Shown here in pieces: positions 1 to 12,405 of a stretch of DNA of 64,000 nt. The DNA is taken from contig NZ_JACSQA010000003.1 in NCBI RefSeq assembly GCF_014836845.1, positions 186,001 to 250,000 of the forward strand. Direction: 5' to 3'. Both the position numbers and the translations under genes were made by a program. Numbering within the stretch: the stretch's first letter is position 1; every line of letters starts with the position of its first letter. Source of the stretch: Ureibacillus galli. Its GTDB lineage: Bacteria; Bacillota; Bacilli; Bacillales_A; Planococcaceae. The notes beneath the pieces were generated by a model that did no database searches, was not told where the DNA came from, and saw nothing but the letters and a program-made list of their open reading frames with translations.

Positions 1-1045
1 CGCAGGAGAAATCGTACCTACTTTTAAATCTTTTATAGAAGAGATTGTTACTAGTACAAATCCAACATATATAGAAGTTGATCGAAAAACTTATTTTTCA
101 CCAACAACAATAACCCACTTGAATGGTCAAGAAACCCATTATGGATCGTTAAGCGTTTTATTAGATCGTGTATTTTATGCCCGTGCTGAACGTGATCGTG
201 TAAAGCAACAGGCAGGCGATTTAGAACGATGGCTCCAAAATGAACGAAATAAATTAACGTTAAAATTAAAAAAACTTCAAAAAGATTTAGATAATGCATC
301 AAAATTAGATAAATTCCAACTTTATGGCGAGTTGTTAATGGCCCATTTATATCAATTTGAAAAGGGCATGAAAGAAGTGACCGTAACAAACTACTATAGT
401 GAGAACGATGAGCAAATTACAATACCATTAAGTGTAAGAAAAACACCTGTAGAAAATGCTCAAAGCTATTACACAAAATATAATAAAGCGAAAAACGCTT
501 TAGTAATGGTGAAGGAACAAATTGAAAAAACAGAAGATGAAATACAATACTTTGAAATGTTGATGGCACAAGTGCACCAAGCATCCCCTTCAGATATCGA
601 AGAAATTCGTGAAGAATTAGCCGAACAAGGTTACTTAAGAATGCGGATGAGTAAACGAAAGAAAAAACCGACGAAACCGTCCCCTGAACAATTTACTTCC
701 TCTACTGGAATCCCAATTTCAGTTGGGAAAAATAATAAGCAAAATGATTATTTAACTTTTAAAATGGCAAAAAAAACAGACATTTGGTTGCATACGAAAG
801 ACATTCCAGGATCGCATGTCGTCATCCATTCCAATGAACCGGATGAAAAAACTTTATTCGAGGCTGCCACTTTAAGTGCTTATTTCAGTAAAGCTCGGGA
901 TTCTTCCTCAGTACCGGTTGACTATACGGAAATTCGGCAAGTGAAAAAACCAAATGGTGCAAAACCAGGATTTGTTATTTATTTTGAACAAAAAACCCTT
1001 TATGTAACACCCGATGAAGAACTAGTACTAAATTTAAAAAAATAA
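1..1045 (+). CDS. rqcH: RqcH / NFACT-family ribosome quality control protein, 3' part
   Basis: Partial gene: the frame is open from base 2, so the true start lies before the window; the first possible internal start (TTG at 119) is not the real one. The visible 347 residues are the C-terminal part of an NFACT protein (YloA, FbpA or RqcH in other species): a Lys/Glu-rich coiled-coil stretch in the middle, then the NFACT-R (DUF814) domain with its DIWLHTKDIPGSHVVI core. In the family, RqcH binds obstructed 50S subunits carrying peptidyl-tRNA and adds alanine tails that mark stalled peptides for degradation. Older names call it a fibronectin-binding protein. Upstream of the pyr locus, as in B. 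subtilis (yloA). The call is firm; the missing N-terminal NFACT-N domain cannot be checked. Confidence 0.93.
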   Translation, partial: AGEIVPTFKSFIEEIVTSTNPTYIEVDRKTYFSPTTITHLNGQETHYGSLSVLLDRVFYARAERDRVKQQAGDLERWLQNERNKLTLKLKKLQKDLDNASKLDKFQLYGELLMAHLYQFEKGMKEVTVTNYYSENDEQITIPLSVRKTPVENAQSYYTKYNKAKNALVMVKEQIEKTEDEIQYFEMLMAQVHQASPSDIEEIREELAEQGYLRMRMSKRKKKPTKPSPEQFTSSTGIPISVGKNNKQNDYLTFKMAKKTDIWLHTKDIPGSHVVIHSNEPDEKTLFEAATLSAYFSKARDSSSVPVDYTEIRQVKKPNGAKPGFVIYFEQKTLYVTPDEELVLNLKK

Positions 1046-1055
1046 CTTTCCGCGT

Positions 1056-1100
1056 AAGGGATTGGATTAAGAATTTAAAATTTCTTTCCAATCTCTTTTT
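1056..1100 (+). terminator. Intrinsic terminator after rqcH
   Basis: An 11-bp stem (1056-1066 pairing with 1087-1097, one G-T pair) with an A/T-rich loop runs straight into a T-rich tract, eleven bases after the rqcH stop codon. Confidence 0.8.
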
Positions 1101-1148
1101 CCTTTTATATATCCCCTCTTTTCAGTCTATCTACTACTTTATTTCGAA

Positions 1149-1155
1149 TGTCGAA
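1149..1155 (+). promoter_or_regulatory. Candidate Spo0A box upstream of the subtilase gene
   Basis: TGTCGAA, an exact match to the core of the B. subtilis 0A box, lies about 160 bases before the protease start. A TTGTAA/TATCAT pair (1202-1207 and 1224-1229, 16-base spacer) could be a weak sigma-A promoter just downstream. The rest of 1101-1300 is A/T-rich with no other recognisable signal. A seven-base match can arise by chance, so this is a weak call. Confidence 0.25.
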
Positions 1156-1313
1156 TTATGAAAAATAGAAAACTACAATTTTCGATTTAAAAGTAACTAT
1201 TTTGTAATGTATTCCCAATCTATTATCATATATTATTAAATTAGAAAAAGTTGACTAAATATTATATTTATTCTCTTTTTTCTGACTAATAGAATACTAG
1301 GAGGAGTGGATTT

Positions 1314-4300
1314 ATGAAACTTAGAAAAATCGTACTTGTGGCAATAGCTTTCTTATTGGCATTTAGTACACCACTGTTCGGTGTGAACAGTACGAGCGCA
1401 AAAAGTTTAAAAAACTTGCCTACCATTCAACAAGAAAAAAATGAACCTAACATCCCAGAATCTCTATCAAATCCAAAAAACCCTAATAAAAAAGTTCGAA
1501 TTGTCGTCGAACTTGACGGGGAACCTGCTATTGAAAAAGCAACAAAAAAAGGAGTTTTATATAAACAACTTAAACGGTCAGAAAAGGAATCAATTGAAAC
1601 AGCCGTTATGGAAGAACAAGAAAGTGTTCAAGATACATTGAAAAAACAAGTTCCTTCCGTCAAATATATTGAAAACTTTTCGGTTGTATTCAATGGATTC
1701 TCAGCAGAAGTAGAAGCAAAATATGTTGAAAAAATCGCTGCTACATCTGGTGTTAAAGCTGTCTATGAGTCTACTGAATATGAGAGACCGGAAGTAAAAC
1801 CGGATATGATTCATTCAAAGGAATTAGTTCAAGCTCAACGCGCATGGAATGAATACGGTTTTGAAGGTGAAGGAATGGTTGTCGGTATTATTGATACTGG
1901 TATCGATCCTAGCCATAAAGATATGATTTTATCGGATGAAAGTACTGCTGAACTAACTAAAGAGGAAGTAAATGCTCTTTTATCAGACGGGTCAATTAAA
2001 AACGGCCAATATTATACAACAAAAGTACCTTTTGGTTATAACTATATGGACGGAAATGATGAAATTTTAGATTTAGGTCCCGATGCATCGATGCATGGTA
2101 TGCACGTTGGTGGTACAGTTGCAGCGAACGGGGATGAAGAAAACGGCGGCATTAAGGGGGTAGCTCCTGAAGCACAGCTTTTAGCTTTAAAAGTATTCGG
2201 AAATGATCCAAACTTTTCTTCCACATACGGTGATATTTATATTAAAGCGATTGATGATGCTATCAAGTTAAACGCCGATGTATTAAACATGTCATTAGGT
2301 TCTCCAGCAGGCTATGTTGATGAATCTAGCCCAGAACAACAAGCCGTATCAAGAGCTACAGAAAATGGTATTATCGTTTCCATTTCTTCCGGTAACTCCG
2401 ATATGTATGGTTCTGGATATTTTTATCCTTATGCTGAAAACCAAGATTATGGTGTAACAGGATCTCCTGGTATATCATACGACTCCATTAGTGTTGCTTC
2501 TATTGAAAATTCAATGATTACAGCATACAGTTTTTCATATCAAGTCGATGGAGCACCTTCTGGGGAAGCACTTTATTTATTAGCAAATGATGCAAACCCT
2601 ATCGATGCATTTAATGGACAAGTTGAAGTAATGGATGCCGGATTTGGAACTGCCGCAGATTTTGAAGGGAAAGATTTTTCAGGTAAAGTCGCTTTAATTT
2701 CCCGTGGCTCCAATACATTTGTTGAAAAGGGTTTAAACGCACAAGAAGCAGGTGCAGTAGCAGCCATTATTTACAACAACACTGAAGGTACTATTAATAT
2801 GGCAACAGACCCAGGTATTAAAATTCCATTCATGTCCATTTTAAAAACGGATGGACAAGCTTTAAAATCTGCTTTAGACAAAAATCAAAGTGTAACAATT
2901 TCCTTTAATGGAGACTTCATTGAGACTCAAAATCCTAGTGCGGGACAATTAAGTAGTTTTACTTCTTGGGGTCCTACGCCTAACTTAGATTTCAAACCGG
3001 AAATTACAGCACCTGGTGGCAACATTTTCTCTACATTAAACGATAATGAATACGGTTTAATGAGCGGTACTTCTATGGCGGCACCACATGTAGCAGGTGG
3101 TAGTACACTTGTTTTAGAGCGGGTTGATCAAGAATTTAATGCTACTGGTGCAGATAGAGTTCAAATTGCGAAAAATTTATTAATGAATACGGCACTTCCA
3201 ATCGAAACTTCTCCAGGTGAATACGTTTCACCGCGCCGACAAGGAGCTGGATTAATGCAACTTGCAAACGCCCTTTCAACGGATGTCATCGTGACGAACT
3301 CAAAAACTGGTGAAGCAAAGGTTGCATTAAAGGAAATCGAAAATGACCAATTTACTTTTACTTTAGTTGCAGAAAACTTCTCAAATGAGGAGAAAACCTA
3401 TGATGTTCAAACCCAACTTCAAATCGACATGCCTGTAAATGCTGGTGATGGGTTATATGTAACCGTTCCGAACACATATGGTCAATATGTTCTTACAGAA
3501 GAAGAAGCGGATATTAATTCTCCTGAATCCGTTACGATTCCTGCGAATGGTACAAAGGAAATAACGGTCTCTGTAGATGTTTCCAATCTGCCCGCAGAAA
3601 TTCGCTCGATTTATTCAAATGGCTTCTTCGTTGATGGTTTTGTTCGATTAGTTGATCCAAACGAGGAAGTAACAAGTAATGTACCATTAACTGTACCGTT
3701 CTTTGGATTTAACGGCGGTTGGGATGATGCACGCATCTTTGATTACTTTGCATGGGATAATTTAACTTATTGGGGTTATACAGCTTTAGCTGATGAACAA
3801 GGCTCCTTTATTACAGGTGGAGGAGAAGAGTTTGATGCATCACGATTCGGTTTCTCTCCTAATGGCGACGGCGTTCGTGACCAAGCAATCCCTGTCTTTT
3901 CACTATTCCGTAATGCGAAGCAATTGAAAGTGGAAGTTGTCGATACGAACGGAAAAGTTTTACGTACACTCCGTACTGCCAACAACTTAACAAAACATTA
4001 TTCATCTGAAAATCCATACACTTACAACAGTAATTATGGTTGGGATGGAAAAATAAATAATGCCATTGCTAAAGACGGAAATTATATTATCCGTGTAAGT
4101 GGTGTAATCGATTATGAAGGAGCAGAATGGCAGTCTATCGAATTCCCTATTAAGGTTGATACGGTAGCTCCGAGCGCTAAAGTAACTTTCGATTCTTCAT
4201 CCAAAAAGGTTACTGTTTCAAATCCAACTGATAATAAAGGTGGAACTGGAGCAGAATATTGGCAAGTATATGTAAATGGAGAAGCGGTATCAGAAGCTCT

Positions 4301-4994
4301 TCCTCTATCTACAACAACATTTACAATTAGCAAAGAATTAACGAATAAGGATAAAATTTCAGTACAATTAGTGGACGTTGCACGGAATACTCAAAAGTAT
4401 GATTTCCAACTAAAAAGTAATGAAGAAAAAACACCTCCTGTAATTTATATCGAAAATCCAAATTACTTCGATGTATTTAACACGAACGAAATCGAGGTAA
4501 AAGGAACAATTGAAGATGATTCAAAAATCACTTCCGTTACGGTGAATGATCAAAAAGCATCCTTCGATGGTGTTAATTTCTCTCATACTTTAAATCTTAA
4601 AGATGGTTTCCAAGATATTCGTGTAAAAGCGATCGACGAATTCTCAAATGAAATGCAAATTTCTCGTAAAGTTTTCGTTGATACACAATTACCTACAATT
4701 ACAATTGGAAAGATTCCTAAAAACACGAAAGAAAGTGTCGTTGTCGTTCCAGTTACTTTAAAAGATAATTTTGATGAAGTTCGATTAACAGTAAATGGAG
4801 ACGAAAAATTCTTACACGAATTATCAGAACCATACGAAATGAAAGGTTATGAAGAACGAGTGGAAGTTGAACTTCCATTAGTGGATGGTAATAACGAATT
4901 TATTTTTGAAGTAGAAGATTTAGCAGGAAATGTTACAACGAAAACGGTTCAAATTAAAAAGAACGGTAAACCAGGTAAGGGAAAAAATAAATAA
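1314..4994 (+). CDS. Secreted lactocepin/C5a-peptidase-like S8 subtilisin protease
   Basis: A 1226-residue exported serine protease. Signal peptide at residues 1-29 (basic MKLRK, hydrophobic core, STSA cleavage region), then an I9-type propeptide to about residue 150. Catalytic triad D194 (IIDTGID), H261 (MHGMHVGGT, with Met as in lactocepins instead of the usual HGTH) and S587 (SGTSMAAPHVAGG); oxyanion N361 (SSGNS). A PA domain (about 430-525) is inserted between N361 and the serine. Downstream come an Fn3-like domain (about 665-800), a FlgD-like domain starting at SPNGDG (about 845-950) and Ig-like repeats to the basic C-terminus, which has no LPXTG sorting signal. Strong Shine-Dalgarno AGGAGG before ATG. 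Likely degrades extracellular protein for nutrition; B. subtilis Vpr is a smaller relative. It occupies the place of the cys operon found between pyrE and yloA in B. subtilis. Confidence 0.9.
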   Translation: MKLRKIVLVAIAFLLAFSTPLFGVNSTSAKSLKNLPTIQQEKNEPNIPESLSNPKNPNKKVRIVVELDGEPAIEKATKKGVLYKQLKRSEKESIETAVMEEQESVQDTLKKQVPSVKYIENFSVVFNGFSAEVEAKYVEKIAATSGVKAVYESTEYERPEVKPDMIHSKELVQAQRAWNEYGFEGEGMVVGIIDTGIDPSHKDMILSDESTAELTKEEVNALLSDGSIKNGQYYTTKVPFGYNYMDGNDEILDLGPDASMHGMHVGGTVAANGDEENGGIKGVAPEAQLLALKVFGNDPNFSSTYGDIYIKAIDDAIKLNADVLNMSLGSPAGYVDESSPEQQAVSRATENGIIVSISSGNSDMYGSGYFYPYAENQDYGVTGSPGISYDSISVASIENSMITAYSFSYQVDGAPSGEALYLLANDANPIDAFNGQVEVMDAGFGTAADFEGKDFSGKVALISRGSNTFVEKGLNAQEAGAVAAIIYNNTEGTINMATDPGIKIPFMSILKTDGQALKSALDKNQSVTISFNGDFIETQNPSAGQLSSFTSWGPTPNLDFKPEITAPGGNIFSTLNDNEYGLMSGTSMAAPHVAGGSTLVLERVDQEFNATGADRVQIAKNLLMNTALPIETSPGEYVSPRRQGAGLMQLANALSTDVIVTNSKTGEAKVALKEIENDQFTFTLVAENFSNEEKTYDVQTQLQIDMPVNAGDGLYVTVPNTYGQYVLTEEEADINSPESVTIPANGTKEITVSVDVSNLPAEIRSIYSNGFFVDGFVRLVDPNEEVTSNVPLTVPFFGFNGGWDDARIFDYFAWDNLTYWGYTALADEQGSFITGGGEEFDASRFGFSPNGDGVRDQAIPVFSLFRNAKQLKVEVVDTNGKVLRTLRTANNLTKHYSSENPYTYNSNYGWDGKINNAIAKDGNYIIRVSGVIDYEGAEWQSIEFPIKVDTVAPSAKVTFDSSSKKVTVSNPTDNKGGTGAEYWQVYVNGEAVSEALPLSTTTFTISKELTNKDKISVQLVDVARNTQKYDFQLKSNEEKTPPVIYIENPNYFDVFNTNEIEVKGTIEDDSKITSVTVNDQKASFDGVNFSHTLNLKDGFQDIRVKAIDEFSNEMQISRKVFVDTQLPTITIGKIPKNTKESVVVVPVTLKDNFDEVRLTVNGDEKFLHELSEPYEMKGYEERVEVELPLVDGNNEFIFEVEDLAGNVTTKTVQIKKNGKPGKGKNK

Positions 4995-5009
4995 ACGATA
5001 TTGATAAAT

Positions 5010-5059
5010 GAAAAAGCCTATAATGGTAGATTTTAAATCTATCCATTACAGGCTTTTCC
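5010..5059. terminator. Bidirectional terminator between subtilase gene and pyrE
   Basis: A long inverted repeat: AAAAAGCCT...TAGATTT on the left pairs with AAATCTATCC...AGGCTTTT on the right, with A and T tracts on either side. It ends the subtilase transcript on the plus strand and the pyr operon on the minus strand. Confidence 0.85.
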
Positions 5060-5092
5060 TCTTCCTTGCTTAATAGAAAATCATTTAGCGTT

Positions 5093-5725
5093 TTACTTAA
5101 GTTCTCCCGCTTTCAGTTTACTATGCCAATCTTGTAAGAAAGGTATATCGTTTCCTTCAATTACTCCCGTTTCTGATGCAGCTTCCACAAGGTAATCGAA
5201 GTTTGTTAACGAAACATAGTTCACTCCCACTTCTTCAAAAGCTTGTTCTGCGCGAGGTAAATTATATGTATAAACACATACGACACCAACAACTTCACAT
5301 CCAGCTGCACGTAATGCTTCGACAGCTGTAATGGATGAACCGCCAGTAGAAATAATATCTTCTACTACAACAACTTTTTGACCAGGTTGAATTTTCCCTT
5401 CAATTTGATTCCCTCGACCATGTTCCTTTGCTTTTGAACGAACATAAACCATTGGTAACTCCAAAAGTTCAGAAACCCAAGCAGCATGTGGAATCCCAGC
5501 CGTAGCTGTCCCAGCAATAACCTCTGTTTCAGCAAAATGTTTTTTAATATTCTCCGCAAGACCTTGAGCAATTTGTTTACGTACAGTGACATCCGAAATT
5601 GTTAATCGTGTATCACAATAAATTGGTGATTTGATGCCCGACGCCCATGTAAATAATTCTGTTGGATTTAATTCAACCGCTCCAACCTTTAACATACCTT
5701 TTGCAATTTCCTTTTGTACTGACAT
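5093..5725 (-). CDS. pyrE: Orotate phosphoribosyltransferase
   Basis: Joins orotate to PRPP to give OMP, the fifth step of UMP synthesis. 210 residues, the usual size. The PRPP-binding signature is at residues 118-130 (VVVVEDIISTGGS), preceded by a GTATAGIP stretch and the flexible-loop sequence around SKAKEHGRG. Last gene of the pyr operon; its ATG follows the pyrF stop with no gap, so the two are surely cotranslated or coupled. A bidirectional terminator follows. Confidence 0.97.
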   Translation of the reverse strand: MSVQKEIAKGMLKVGAVELNPTELFTWASGIKSPIYCDTRLTISDVTVRKQIAQGLAENIKKHFAETEVIAGTATAGIPHAAWVSELLELPMVYVRSKAKEHGRGNQIEGKIQPGQKVVVVEDIISTGGSSITAVEALRAAGCEVVGVVCVYTYNLPRAEQAFEEVGVNYVSLTNFDYLVEAASETGVIEGNDIPFLQDWHSKLKAGELK

Positions 5726-6433
5726 TTATTTTCCCTCCCATAATGAACAAACTTCTTTATATGCAGCTAGTGGATCCTTTGAGCCCGTTATAGCACGACC
5801 AACTACGATAAGAGAGGAACCATCCGCGCGGGCTCCATCTGGAGTCGCAATACGTTTTTGATCATGGGCATCTCCACCTGCTAAACGGATGCCAGGAGTG
5901 ACACGTAAAAATTCATTCCCACACTCGTTCGCAATCAGTTTTGCCTCTTGAACAGAACATACAACTCCATCAAGTTGTGCTTGTTTTGATATTTTTGCAT
6001 AATGAAGAACTGATTCTAGTAGAGATAATTGAATTTGTTGTTCTTTTTTCATTTGCTCTTCCGTTGTAGAAGTCAGCTGGGTTACTGCAATTAATTTTGC
6101 TCTTTTCTTGCCAACTGGAGTACCCGCTTCAAGTCCTTCTAGGGCCGCTTCCATCATTTGAATACCACCAGCAGCATGAACATTGACAAGATCGACTCCT
6201 AAACGAGCTAACCCTTTCATTGCCGATTTAACCGTATTCGGAATATCATGAAGCTTTAAATCTAGAAAAATATCATGCCCCTGTTCCTTTACTTTCCGAA
6301 CAATTTCAGGGCCTTCTTGTAAATAAAGTTCCATCCCGATTTTAACGAACAACGGCTCCTGAAAATGGTGAAGAAATTGAAATACTTCTTGTTCGCTAGG
6401 AAAGTCTAACGCAATAATTGGTTTGCTGTTCAT
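5726..6433 (-). CDS. pyrF: Orotidine 5'-phosphate decarboxylase
   Basis: Decarboxylates OMP to UMP, the last step of the pathway. 235 residues. The catalytic Asp/Lys tetrad region is visible at residues 58-67 ([11 protein letters not shown]58, K60, D63), and the phosphate-binding end carries VTPGIR and VVGRAI. Starts immediately after the pyrD stop and abuts pyrE, the same order as in B. subtilis. Confidence 0.97.
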   Translation of the reverse strand: MNSKPIIALDFPSEQEVFQFLHHFQEPLFVKIGMELYLQEGPEIVRKVKEQGHDIFLDLKLHDIPNTVKSAMKGLARLGVDLVNVHAAGGIQMMEAALEGLEAGTPVGKKRAKLIAVTQLTSTTEEQMKKEQQIQLSLLESVLHYAKISKQAQLDGVVCSVQEAKLIANECGNEFLRVTPGIRLAGGDAHDQKRIATPDGARADGSSLIVVGRAITGSKDPLAAYKEVCSLWEGK

Positions 6434-8114
<1,681 letters not shown>

Positions 8115-8115
<1 letters not shown>

Positions 8116-11100
8116 TAATGAAATACCTCCGCTTTTGGCATTTCTTCTGCCGTAAATGTCATCGATTCGATTACTTCTAACATCGCTTCTGCTGTATCTA
8201 ATGATGTTAAACATGCAACACCATTTTCAACGGATTCCCGTCGAATACGGAAACCGTCACGAGCAGGCTGTTTCCCTTTTGTTAATGTATTTACTACTAG
8301 TTGAGCTTCACCGTTTTGAATGACATCTAACAATGTTTTTTCTTTAGAACCGATTTTTCCTACTACATCAACTTGAATACCGGCTTCTGCAAAACTTTTA
8401 GCTGTACCTTCTGTTGCCATAATACGATAGCCGACTGTGTTAAAACGTTTAGCTAAGCCAATTGCCTCTTCTTTATCTTTATCGGAAACAGTAAACAATA
8501 CCGTTCCATGGCTTTTAATTTCCATACCAGATGCTACAAAGCCTTTGTATAATGCTTTTTCAAAGGTAGCATCTTTCCCCATTACTTCCCCTGTCGATTT
8601 CATTTCAGGTCCTAACGTAATGTCTACACGGCGTAGTTTGGCAAAACTAAATACCGGTACTTTTACGAATACACCTTTTTGTTCTTTTGCAAGACCTGTT
8701 TTATAACCTTGTTCTAAAATCGATTGACCAAGAATTGCCTTTGTTGCAATATTAGCCATCGGAATGTTTGTAATTTTACTTAAGAACGGTACAGTACGGC
8801 TCGAACGAGGATTTACTTCGATAACGTAAATTTCCCCTTTTGATAAAACATATTGAATGTTCATTAATCCTACAATATTTAGTCCTTTAGCTAATCGAGT
8901 CGTATAATCGACTAAAGTGGCCTTTTGTTCTTCTGTTAATTTTTGTGGCGGATATACAGAAATCGAGTCACCAGAGTGCACTCCTGCCCGTTCAACGTGT
9001 TCCATAATACCTGGAATTAATACGTTCTCTCCATCACAAATTGCATCTACTTCTAATTCTTGACCCGTTAAATAACGGTCAACTAATACTGGATGATCTG
9101 GAGAAGCTTCTACCGCATTTTCCATGTAATGTTCTAATTCCTGTTCATTATAGACAATTTCCATTGCACGCCCACCAAGTACATAAGAAGGGCGAACTAA
9201 TACTGGGAAGCCAAGTTTTTTACCGATTTCTAATGCTTCTTCTGTTGATACTGCCGTTTCACCAGCTGGTTGTGGAATGCCTAATTCATGTAAAGCTTGT
9301 TCAAATTTATCACGATTCTCCGCCCGATCAATCGCTTCTAAACTAGTACCTAAAATGTTCACACCATTTTCAGCTAGTTTATTCGCTAAGTTAATTGCCG
9401 TTTGACCGCCAAACTGAACTACTACACCAATTGGCTTTTCAAGGTCAATAATATGCATTACATCTTCAATAGTTAGTGGTTCGAAGTACAGCTTATCTGA
9501 AATTGAAAAGTCTGTTGATACTGTTTCAGGGTTCGAGTTAATAATGATTGCTTCGTATCCTGCTTCTTGAATCGCCCATACAGAGTGTACGGTTGCATAG
9601 TCAAACTCAACCCCCTGACCGATTCGAATCGGACCAGAACCTAAAACAACAACAGATGGTTTATCCGTTACGATTGATTCGTTTTCATCTTCATAAGTTC
9701 CGTAGAAGTATGGTGTTGTTGATTCAAATTCTGCAGCACAAGTATCCACCATTTTATAAACTGGTATGATTCCTTGTTCTTTTCTATATTCGTACAGTTC
9801 TGTTTCAGTTGTTTGCCATAGTTCCGCAATTTTCTTATCAGCAAAGCCCATACGTTTAGCTTGGCGTAAAATTGCAGGATTATTTACGTTTTCTGTTAAA
9901 GTTGATTCCATTTGTATAATGTTTTGAAGTTTATTTAAGAACCATAAGTCAATTTGGGACCATTCATGGATTTGTTCAATCGTTACCCCACGACGAAGAG
10001 CTTCCGCTATGAAGAATAGACGTTCATCTCCAGCTTTACGTATACGTTTTTCAATCCAGTTATCGGAATTGTCATCCGCGTGTTTTAATTCGATATGGAC
10101 TTGACCAGTTTCTAAAGAACGTACCGCTTTTAAAATGGCTTCCTCAAACGTACGGCCTAATGCCATTACTTCTCCAGTAGCCTTCATTTGAGTTCCTAAA
10201 TTACGTTTTGCCGATTCAAATTTGTCAAATGGCCAACGTGGAATTTTAGCTACGATATAGTCAAGGGCTGGTTCAAAGTCTGCATAGGTCGAACCTGTTA
10301 CTGGGTTAATAATTTCATCTAAAGTTAAACCTACCGCAATTTTAGCTGCAAGTTTTGCAATTGGATAACCTGTTGCTTTTGATGCTAATGCTGACGAACG
10401 AGATACCCTTGGATTTACTTCAATAACATAGTAATTAAAACTGTTTGGATCAAGGGCTAATTGAACGTTACATCCACCTTCAATTTTTAATGCACGAATA
10501 ATATCCAATGAAATGTTACGCAACATTTGATATTCACGATCCGATAACGTTTGGGAAGGTGCCACTACGATAGAATCTCCAGTATGGATTCCTACTGGGT
10601 CGAAGTTTTCCATGTTACAAACAACAATCGCGTTATCGATAGAGTCTCGCATTACTTCATATTCTATTTCTTTGTAGCCGGCAATCGATTTTTCTAGTAA
10701 ACATTGAGTAACTGGGCTATATTTTAAACCGCTCGTTACGATTTCCTCTAATTCTTGATCGTTGTGGCAAATACCTCCGCCTGTTCCACCTAGGGTAAAG
10801 GCAGGTCGAACGATTACTGGGTAACCGATTTTTTCAACAAAGTTCTTTGCTTCCTGTAAGTTATGAATAATATCTGACTCCGGTACAGGTGCTCCTAGTT
10901 CATACATTAAGTTACGGAATTGGTCTCGGTCTTCCGCTTTATGAATCGCATCAAGTTTTGTTCCTAAAATCTCAATTCCTAACTCATCTAAAATACCCGA
11001 GTTGTTTAATTCAATCGCCATGTTTAACCCCGTTTGACCGCCAAGGGTAGGTAAGATGGCATCTGGACGTTCCTTACGTAAAATACGAGAAACAAATTCT

Positions 11101-11312
11101 AAAGATATTGGTTCGAGATAAACTTTGTCTGCAATTTGCGTATCCGTCATGATCGTTGCAGGGTTTGAGTTAATTAAAATTACACGGTAACCTTCCTCTT
11201 TTAACGAAAGACAAGCTTGTGTACCTGCATAGTCAAATTCTGCTGCTTGCCCAATGATGATGGGACCTGATCCGATTACTAAAATAGTTTCTATATCTGT
11301 ACGTTTAGGCAT
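8115..11312 (-). CDS. carB: Carbamoyl-phosphate synthase, large subunit (pyrimidine-specific)
   Basis: Makes carbamoyl phosphate from bicarbonate, two ATP and ammonia delivered by the small subunit. About 1065 residues with the typical internal duplication: two ATP-grasp halves each opening with a nucleotide-binding VxGSGPIxIGQ motif ([12 protein letters not shown] and [12 protein letters not shown]), then a C-terminal MGS-like allosteric domain. Start at MPKRTDIE (ATG 11312), with GGAAGGAG upstream and an 8-base overlap with carA; seven extra residues are open upstream. B. subtilis calls it pyrAB. Being inside the pyr operon, it is the UMP-regulated isozyme; a separate arginine-linked enzyme may exist elsewhere. 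Confidence 0.97.
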
Positions 11313-12405
11313 GTTGTTTCTCCTTCCCTGCATAGGCTTCCATTAATTCAATAAATTCATCAAATAAATGATTTGAATCTTCCGGCCCAGGTGAAGCTTC
11401 TGGGTGATATTGTACGGTAAACACTGGATATTTCTTATGGCGTAACCCTTCTACTGTTCCATCATTTAAAGCGACATGGGTTACTTCTAAACCTGTTCCT
11501 TCTAAAGAATTTTCATCGATGGCATAACCGTGATTTTGGGATGTTAACTCAGTACGTCCAGTACGCAAGTCTTTTACTGGATGATTGGCTCCACGGTGAC
11601 CGAATGGTAATTTGAAACTTTTTGCACCACAAGCTAGAGCGAATAGCTGGTGACCTAAACAAATACCGAAAATTGGAACTTTTCCGATTAGTTGACGGAT
11701 TGTTTCAATCCCTTCCGTTACATCTGCTGGATCCCCAGGTCCGTTAGATAGCATAATGCCATCGGGATGCCAAGCTAAAATTTGTTCTGCGGACGTGTTA
11801 TAAGGAACAACTAAAACGTCACAGTCCCGTTTATTTAATTCTCGTAATATCCCATGTTTCATACCGAAATCCATTAACACGACGCGTTTTCCTCGGCCAG
11901 GACTTGGGTAAGCTGCCTTTGGTGAAACTTCTTTCACATGGTTCGTCATAAGCGGTGTAGCTTTTAACATATTCACAACTTGCTCCACATTAACCTCTTC
12001 ATCAGCAGCAGTTAATATTGCTTTTACTGCCCCTTTACTACGGATAATGCGAGTTAACTTTCGAGTATCAATTCCTTCAATACCAGGAATGTCTTGAGAT
12101 AATAAGTAATCGTTTAAGGATAGATCACTACGGAAGTTGGATGGTTCTTTAGCTAATTCTCTACAAACCATTCCTTTTATAGCCGGTGTTATTGATTCAA
12201 AGTCATCACGGTTAATTCCGTAGTTGCCGATTAATGGGTAAGTAAATGTAACGATTTGTCCATAGAACGACGGATCCGATAAAGTTTCTTGATAGCCAGT
12301 CATCCCTGTCGTAAAGACCACTTCCCCTTGAGATGCTTTATCACTACCGAAAGCTTCCCCATTAAAAACTGTTCCATCTTCTAAAATTAATAGTCGTTTT
12401 TTCAT
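11305..12405 (-). CDS. carA: Carbamoyl-phosphate synthase, glutaminase small subunit
   Basis: Hydrolyses glutamine and channels ammonia to CarB. 366 residues: N-terminal small-subunit domain, then a class I glutamine amidotransferase with catalytic C249 (GICLGH), H334 and E336 (YHPEASPG). ATG at 12405 shares its A with the pyrC stop (TAATG), with GGAGG upstream. Equivalent to B. subtilis pyrAA. Confidence 0.97.
   Translation of the reverse strand: MKKRLLILEDGTVFNGEAFGSDKASQGEVVFTTGMTGYQETLSDPSFYGQIVTFTYPLIGNYGINRDDFESITPAIKGMVCRELAKEPSNFRSDLSLNDYLLSQDIPGIEGIDTRKLTRIIRSKGAVKAILTAADEEVNVEQVVNMLKATPLMTNHVKEVSPKAAYPSPGRGKRVVLMDFGMKHGILRELNKRDCDVLVVPYNTSAEQILAWHPDGIMLSNGPGDPADVTEGIETIRQLIGKVPIFGICLGHQLFALACGAKSFKLPFGHRGANHPVKDLRTGRTELTSQNHGYAIDENSLEGTGLEVTHVALNDGTVEGLRHKKYPVFTVQYHPEASPGPEDSNHLFDEFIELMEAYAGKEKQHA

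Noticed and set aside
119-130. TTG at 119 as the start of the first gene
   Set aside because: The frame is open back to base 2 and codes for recognisable RqcH sequence before it; the gene is cut by the window edge.
1251-1295. TTGACT at 1251-1256 as the -35 box of the subtilase promoter
   Set aside because: The nearest -10-like sequences (TATATT at 1264, TAGAAT at 1290) give spacers of 7 and 33 bases, neither usable.
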